From assembly GCF_001039355.2 (NCBI RefSeq), contig NW_019775391.1, positions 233,805 to 258,804 on the forward strand: 25,000 nt of DNA. The letters are read 5' to 3'. Under the pieces are notes generated by a model, which ran no database searches, was not told the origin of the DNA, and saw only the letters and a list, made by a program, of their open reading frames with translations. Shown here piece by piece: positions 19,260 to 25,000 of the stretch. This DNA comes from Lingula anatina. Lineage: Eukaryota > Brachiopoda > Lingulata > Lingulida > Lingulidae. The translations under genes were made by a program, and so were the position numbers. The stretch's first letter is position 1. Each line of letters opens with the position of its first letter.

Positions 19260-20648
19260 TACACACACTGGACAATAGAAGTGTCACCCCTACTGAACCA
19301 ATACTACGGGGAAGATAAATGACTGTGGAATGATATGCTCCTGGTATCATTTTATTTACATCAAATTTCACAAAAAATCACAAAATGAGAACAAAATATA
19401 CATTCTACCAAAATATGCAGTTTCAAGTCCAAAATTGGTACTTAGTGGCATAGCCACGTGACCTAATAATAGGTGACAGTCTACGAGGCAAGGATTCATA
19501 TAATTGACTGATGCGTTCAGGGCTTATGCAGGCCCAAGCATGAAACACTGAATATAACAGAGTTTCTCTGCTGATTAGACGGGCATTTGTCAAAAGTTTT
19601 GACATATCATTCCACACATTTTCTATTATGTTTGCATCCGGACTCTGGGCAGGCCACAACCCTGCGAATTTTCTGTTGGTCAAACCAATCATCAACTGCT
19701 CTGGGCCTGTGACAAGGAGCATTGTCATCCTGGTGAACAAATTGATAATTCCTGTTACCAAACATGTTAGTAATATATGGTAGCAAGACTGACTCCAAAA
19801 CATCGATATATTTCTAGTGATTCATGTTTCCATCAACCACTACCAATTTGCCCACGCCATGGATGCTGATGCAGCCCCACACCATGATGAATATGCTGCT
19901 CCGGGTTCGAAAATTCAGTGCATGTGGTTTAAATGCTTTACCAGCAGTTCGCCAGCATCGTACCCGTCTGTCATCAGAGGTCAGATCAAAGCGACACTCA
20001 TCAGAAAAAAATATAAAGGACCAATTGTCATGGACTCTCCGGTTCCAGATCCTGTTGACCCTAGTTTACTCTACGTTGTCTGTTTTGTAACGATATAAGA
20101 GGTTTCAGCCTTGCTACCCTGCTGTACACTCTATGAGCATGTAACCGACGCCTAGAAATTTTTACAGACACATTCTTATGTGTGAAATTGTTCGACTGTG
20201 TTGTCAACTGACAAGCAGTGTCGAACTTTGACAACCTGGACATCAAAATCAGTCGTCGGTCTTCACGGCCAGTAGTTTTTCTTGGACGACCCATCAGAGG
20301 CAAATTGTCTCTTGATCCAGCGTTTCTATACCGAGACCAGACCCTCTGCACGGTTCTGACTGAACAATTCAATTGTATCGATATTCTGACATTGCTTATA
20401 TTCCGCCTCTTCAGGTTAATAACTTGCACCTATAACCGTTAGATAATTGCCTGTATTTTGCCATATTGGAGGAAGACAGGAATAACATTTGTTGTACATG
20501 TACAAGACCAACAATACAATTCCATGGTACGGCGGTTTTATACTCATTAATCACATTATAAGTAGACCAGGCATTATCACTACCCAAGATCTGCTTACTT
20601 TTATTACTCTGAGTTAGTGGGTGACACTTCTATTGTCCAGTGTGTGTA
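19260..20648 (-). mobile_element. Tc1-like transposon (DD34E type), 1.39 kb
   Basis: Perfect 28-bp terminal inverted repeats (19262-19289 and 20619-20646, starting CACACACTGGACAATAGAAG) are flanked by TA on each side. Unit copy 1 has the matching empty site, a single TA at 15869-15870 (context CATCC-TA-CATGG), which proves precise TA insertion. The interior encodes a decayed transposase on the minus strand. The insertion falls in the TAG stop codon of the older Tc1 remnant, so the two are nested. Confidence 0.95.
19423..20429 (-). pseudogene. Tc1-like transposase, frameshifted
   Basis: The N-terminal part (20061-20429) reads as the paired helix-turn-helix region with NCSVRTVQRVWSRYRNAGS and the GRPRKT motif that binds the inverted repeats. 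The catalytic part carries FFSDECRF (about 19985-20010, first Asp), HQDDNAPCH (about 19708-19735, second Asp) and WPAQSPDANIIENVW (Glu codon 19621-19623). Between the second Asp codon (19727-19729) and this Glu lie 103 nt: 34 codons plus one extra base. This fits the DD34E spacing of Tc1 transposases with a single-base frameshift. Other lesions are a TAG at 19814-19816 and a frame break plus stop near 20061. I see no in-frame ATG at the N-terminus. Length (about 330 codons) matches the family. It is not functional as it stands. Confidence 0.88.
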
Positions 20649-21130
20649 CATGGCATGCCCTGTGACAAGTTTTTTTAGAGTTTGGATGGGGATATCATTC
20701 CATGCAGTGATATATGCCTGTCGTGGTTCATCACTATTTACCGGCCGATGACCATAGCTATTGATTCTGTGAGTTACTTCAGCCCACAGATTTTAATCGG
20801 GTTTATATCTAGGGAGTTTGCAGGCCAGGGCAGTTTCTGAACCCATTGGTTTTGAAGAAAAACAGTGATTCTGCGAGCTCGATGTGGGGTTTTTCAGTCG
20901 TCCTGGTACAAAGTTGTTCCTGAAGATGTCTCTTACAAATCGAAGCATTATTTGCTGTAAAATATCTCTGTAGGAATCCTGGTTGAGGTTGCCTCCTAGA
21001 AAAACCAACTGGTTCTGGGTACCGGCATGAAATGCTCCCTAAAACAGAGACGTGACCACCCGCTGCTTGCACCATAGGCTGTACACAATAAGGGGTTGCT
21101 CCCTTTCACAGGCATCAAGGCAACCAAAAG
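20649..21130 (-). pseudogene. Old Tc1-like transposase remnant, copy 2
   Basis: It is the duplicate of 15868-16345. It carries extra lesions: one T is missing in the T-run at the NPI(E/K) position, which shifts the frame, and a codon before it differs (CCC to CTA reading). The younger Tc1-like element cut off its stop codon. Confidence 0.65.
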
Positions 21131-21184
21131 TCAGCCGTTTAGGTGACAATCTTATCTAATAGACAAACAAAATTGAGAGTCTCT

Positions 21185-22185
21185 CCAGGGATGGATCCAG
21201 GATTATATGAATGGGGCTACTATTTTTTTAGGAATGACAAGCCTCGGATAAGAATCCCACCCTCGGCCAATTGTGAAGTATTCCCAGGTACTACAATATA
21301 TGTCTACCCTGTATATGATAAGCAGGGACCCAAGGGGGTGGGCATGAAAAAAACTAATTGTTTAGGAAAAGCAATAAGAGCGACGTGACTTTAAAAAAAA
21401 CAACAAAACACATGTTGCTGAGAATTATTTGTTGAAAGGACAGTATAACATGCATGCCGCCTTTGCGGGTTAGCTATTGACTCCAAGTTCGACCTGTGGC
21501 TTAGCTGGTAAAGAGTAGAGAACAATAACCACTCCCACCTAAGCATCATTTTAAGAACGTTAAATGTGAAGAGAAAGGAAGACAAAGGTGGGGACAGTTT
21601 TGGTTTATGCAAGCCTCATAAGAAGAGGGAATCATTTTAAAACGTGTAAAAGCTATAATGCAACATTGCACGTAACACGATGCAAATTTTGAAAAAGCAT
21701 ATCTGTCAATTAATCCTACAAAGAAGATACAATTTTTGTCTGCTAAACGTGATAAACAGATGGTAACACAGGGGCAGGTCCGGGATTTGAAGGCGGGGTC
21801 AGTGTTTTTTTTTTTTTTAATGACAGGCCTTGGATTCGAAGCCGACCCTTGGCCCCCTTGTGGTGGGGATTTTGCCGCGCCGAAGGGCCCCGTAAATATT
21901 TTTGTGTTTTGAAGGTCAAATGGTGCCATTTGGAATGGTTAAGAACTATAAATCAGCCAGTTAAAATTCTAATTTCAAGAGGGGAATATTAGTGATTTTT
22001 TTCTTCAGAAGGCGAAGGGGAGATCAGCCCCCCACCTGACCCCCTTTCCCCGTGTCTGCAGTAGTATAAAATAACATTACTGTAAACAGAATTTATAGAC
22101 ACGAACATGTAGGAGGCGTGCAGAACGGTTTCCTGAATCATTTAGAATTTCTTATTGCTTTAAAACCGGCTTGAAGACTGGTTAT
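21185..22185 (-). repeat. Dispersed repeats R3 copy 2 and R1 (inverted)
   Basis: To 21818 this duplicates 16385-17016. From about 21830 to 22185 it is the inverted, apparently continuous copy of repeat R1 found in pieces at 1-150 and 471-690. Shared blocks include AAAATTCTAATTTCAAGAGG and GTGCAGAACGGTTT. No coding capacity was found. Confidence 0.6.
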
Positions 22186-23170
22186 TATTATTTTTTTCAG
22201 TTGCTTCACCTTTAGAAAGTTTAAATACAAAGAAGACATTATGGTGATGTGCGTTTTTCTTCAAACAAAAACCCTCTCTATGAAAGTGTGTTTTCCTGAC
22301 GACTGCAGTTAGCTAGCTAGCTGACATAATTAAGCTCGAAAAACAAATAATGCTTTATACTGTCTCTTGTGTAATGATTACAAAATTGTCAAAGCATGTC
22401 AGACTCTAAACATGTAACTCTATCAATAAGTGTTTTGATCATTTGATAAATGTCTGTTATTTTCATAATACATTTTTAATGTCTTTTTGTATCATACCTT
22501 GACCACATATTGAAATATCCATGCAATCCTTACCATATGGCATTGTTTCGCCTGTGAAACGGGCTAAAATTGAGTGTCTTGAATTATGCATGTAGTATAT
22601 CCCACAAAGACAGATTTTGAAATATAGTTAAAATGAAATTTTAGAATCATTATTTTTTTTAATCATTTTTCATTGTCTTCATGATGTTGGAAATATATTT
22701 GACAGGGAAATATGTAAGTTAGAGACTCAATCTAAAAAACAAAGAGCTTCATACAGCTCTTTGTTTCTCTCTAGTAAGACAAAAATAGTATTTTTCTATA
22801 TATTGTAAACAACTTTCTCTCTGTTACCTAAAAGCTGAACAAACAGTTTTACGTAAATTTATCGCTTTAGTTTGTAATCATTTTCTCACTGTTTAGAACA
22901 GATCATTGATGAAATATTTACATATAAAGGGATATTCTAAACAACATGGCGTAGAATGGTTAAATTGGATGTGCAGAAAATGTGTAAATACAATATCACA
23001 ATTTTGGGTGATAAGAAGACATTTCCCTACTTTAAAGAGATATTAGAAAAGCCTTTGAATAAAAACTTGTCATTCTATGATAAGAACGCGTGTCTTTTTT
23101 AATAAATGATACATTTAGAACAAATGTGTTCACTCAGCGAACTCTAATGTTACTTGAGAGTCCATTATTT
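22186..23170. other. Intergenic region upstream of gene D
   Basis: This is AT-rich sequence with no open frame or RNA gene I can support. The one clear structure is a perfect 12-bp inverted repeat (AAACAAAGAGCT, 6-base loop TCATAC, AGCTCTTTGTTT) at 22737-22766. Confidence 0.5.
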
Positions 23171-23181
23171 TCATTTCCCGA

Positions 23182-23276
23182 GTCTGCATATACATATATA
23201 CTTTTACCGTCTGCGCCTAGGGCTCTATATTATATAACGAGTTGTGCTTAGACAACTATCAGTATAACTTTATATC
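23182..23276 (+). promoter_or_regulatory. Core promoter of gene D
   Basis: GTCTGC boxes lie at 23182-23187 and 23209-23214. TATAACG (a variant TATA box inside TATATAA) starts at 23233. The initiator TCAGT has its A at 23261, again 28 bp downstream. The leader is about 16 nt. The spacing between GTCTGC boxes is longer here than in A and B. Confidence 0.7.
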
Positions 23277-23364
23277 ATGGAGATTTCAGTCAGGTGAGTG
23301 GTTGCAGCCGTTTTGCGTGTTCGTAATTAATAGTTTGTTAACCTTTGGTTTAGATCTCTCTCTT

Positions 23365-23416
<52 letters not shown>

Positions 23417-23793
23417 TATTAACACAATATAGCCTAATTGCCTGCTCCAATCTTTCCTATAGGAAATTCCTCTCCGCATTGGTCTTCATCTTGGTGGCCT
23501 CCATGATCAGTCCCGGCGTGGACGCCACTGGAACATATTATCCAAGACCATACATGTACTTCTACAAGTATGTTCCCTGGCGCAGACCCCCGTCCACGTG
23601 TCAGAAACCAGAGACGCCTTGTTACAACTATGTCCTGACTCTCGTCATCGATGGAACGGTTGACCTGAGTAACGTCCAAGGAACGCGCAGTGACATTCTG
23701 GCTCATCAGAGATTGGCTGGTCGCTCTGAGACGGACGCCATTGCCGAGGGGAAGAGAGCCACTGCGTGGTTAAAGGTGAGACTACGTCAGATC

Positions 23794-23833
<40 letters not shown>

Positions 23834-24177
23834 GAAAAGGGCAATACACATTTGCATTGTGATTGTCATGATAATTCATGTTTATTTATAATACAACTTT
23901 TTTGATTTATATGCAAAATGTATCTCTTATTAAGAGACAATTTAAGTTTTACAATATTAATTTCCACACATAAATTTATCTCTTAAGAACAAATACGGCA
24001 TCGATTTCACCGGGATACCAGACGAAGCGTACATAGATGGCACCAAGGCAGTGACTAGTAAAGACGGGGCCTTTACATTCAGTACCTTCATCCTGGACCC
24101 CGCCGCCAGGTATAGGCTTGTGTCAGCCAGTAAAGGAGATAAAGTGCAGTTATTCAATACCCCAGTGTCCGAGTCAG
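23277..24177 (+). CDS. Gene D: secreted protein of unrecognised family, exons 1-3 (partial)
   Basis: Coding exons are 23277-23293, 23463-23775 and 23988-24177; the 5' splice site of intron 3 is at 24178. The gene continues past the window. The protein begins MEISVRKFLSALVFILVAS, a signal peptide, then a variable segment (GTYYPRPYMYFYKYVPW) and the conserved cysteine pair around QKPETP. Exons 2 and 3 are nearly identical to A and B in the second half of exon 2 and throughout exon 3. It has no N-glycosylation sequon in this part. The last 60 bases of the window match the sequence just before exon 4 in B and C, and on that alignment exon 4 should begin about 20 bases beyond the edge. The function is unknown. 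Confidence 0.83.
23355..23414 (+). repeat. (CT)n(GT)n composite in intron 1 of gene D
   Basis: A CT-rich run (23355-23379) is followed by a GT run (23380-23414), at the same place as in B and, in degenerate form, A. Confidence 0.9.
23796..23830 (+). repeat. (CT)n tract in intron 2 of gene D
   Basis: The CT run lies 20 nt after the 5' splice site at 23776 and is followed by CAATTGAAAAG, matching A and B. Confidence 0.9.
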
Positions 24178-24242
24178 GTAAGCGAGAGTCTGTGCACAAA
24201 CCCAGCATTATTTCCTGCATGAGCTGCACGATTCAACATGAA

Positions 24243-24569
24243 TTAAAGGGATAATAACTCTTCGTATGAGATCTATATTTCACAATAAAAATATTGTAAA
24301 CAACTCTACGAATATAATATATTCTGTTTTACTACAAAAACGGCAGTTATAGCTATTATTCTGATATCTGAGCTTGTCATCGGACCACGTGACCTCCATA
24401 GATGGCTATAGTCTGTTAAGAGATCATTTTCCAAAAACCAAAATTTTAGAAAAAAAAAAAGAACAGGGACTAACTTTGAATGTTGAAATTGATTCATTAA
24501 TCATTGGTAAATGGAAAATTGTTGTTTACTCCAGGAGAATAAATTGTTTGACCAAAACTATCCCTTTAA
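24243..24569. mobile_element. MITE-like insert with TTAA flanks in intron 3 of gene D
   Basis: TTAA at 24243-24246 is followed by AGGGATAATAAC. The right end reads CTATCCCT then TTAA at 24566-24569, so the ends are inverted repeats of at least 7 bp (AGGGATA). TTAA duplications are typical of piggyBac-related elements. The segment is absent from the corresponding intron of gene B, whose sequence resumes homology right after it. No transposase is present. Confidence 0.55.
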
Positions 24570-25000
24570 TTACACGGTACATTTATGTAGACGTATTGAA
24601 TGAATCCGATATTTGAACACCTCTCAAAAAGAAAAGATGAAAAGAAAATAAACCTACATGTAGGGTTCTGATAAGTTCATATTACATGTATAACATAAAC
24701 TTTGCTTTAACTATGTGCCTCTATAAGATGGGATGTTCACATTTGTATTGATTTATTATTTTCTCTTTCTTTTGCAATGCAAATATACATGTATTATTAA
24801 GAAACTTGAATGATGCACATTGTCTGATAATTATATTTTTGTTCAAATACTGAGCGGTGTATTATTTTAGATAATATGCATAGAGTCTAGCAGATATGTA
24901 CTAGTGTTTGTAGATATGCACTAGTGTTGATGATGCGAAATGAACAACCCTGAAATAATTAAAGGTAGCAACGTACAGGTCAACCGTATTGTAGCTAAAT
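24570..25000 (+). other. Intron 3 of gene D, right part
   Basis: It is homologous to intron 3 of A and B (CCTCTCAAAAAGAAAAGATG block and the TTTTCTCTTTCTTTTGCA block). The last 60 bases match 14172-14212 and 17546-17587, just upstream of exon 4 in B and C. No gene lies here. Confidence 0.7.

Larger units (their letters stand above)
17018..21818 (+). repeat. Segmental duplication unit, copy 2, with transposon insert
   Basis: It is collinear with 13644-17016 at an offset of 3374 bp up to the TA at 19260. It then resumes after the 1.39-kb transposon at 20649 and continues to the poly(T) run at 21805-21818. Past that point the sequence runs on into repeat R1, whereas copy 1 stops at the N. Confidence 0.93.

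Noticed and set aside
22737-22767. Intrinsic-terminator-like hairpin followed by T
   Set aside because: The sequence is from an animal genome, where Rho-independent termination does not apply, and no gene ends here.

Overview
This is a piece of an AT-rich animal genome. The genes are split by GT-AG introns, the sequence is full of microsatellites and decayed DNA transposons, and there is an intronless RING/B-box/NHL (TRIM-NHL) gene of a type heavily expanded in lophotrochozoans. A marine mollusc, most likely a bivalve, is my best guess; no single marker proves it.

The backbone is a tandem array, on the + strand, of a small secreted-protein gene I do not recognise. Gene A (883-3826) and gene B (10499-14582) are complete. 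Gene D (23277 onward) runs off the right edge. Each has the same four coding exons: 17, 313, 190 and 311-350 nt. A signal peptide straddles exons 1 and 2. All three share a proximal promoter with two GTCTGC boxes, a TATA box and an initiator exactly 28 bp downstream, giving a predicted leader of about 16 nt. An extra copy of the last exon (C, 17608-17957) has no exons 1-3 in front of it.

The TRIM-NHL gene (6042-8222, minus strand) lies between A and B.

From 13644 to about 21818 the sequence is a direct duplication of a 3374-bp unit carrying the terminal exon and its 3' flank. The join is marked by an undetermined base (N) at 17017, so it may be a real tandem duplication or two haplotypes joined by the assembler. 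Copy 2 carries a 1.4-kb Tc1-like transposon (19260-20648) whose exact empty TA site survives in copy 1. A 211-bp internally deleted relative of it sits at 5710-5920. Both unit copies carry a roughly 585-bp foldback element with 200-bp arms in the 3' flank of the terminal exon; gene A keeps the empty site. An older Tc1-like transposase remnant follows in each unit copy.

Intron 3 of B holds a broken retroelement aspartic-protease fragment. Intron 3 of D holds a TTAA-flanked MITE-like insert. Another dispersed repeat interrupts the far upstream region of gene A and recurs inverted upstream of D. The remaining stretches (about 4540-5700, 9110-10200, 11600-13050, 22190-23170) show no gene or RNA I can support.
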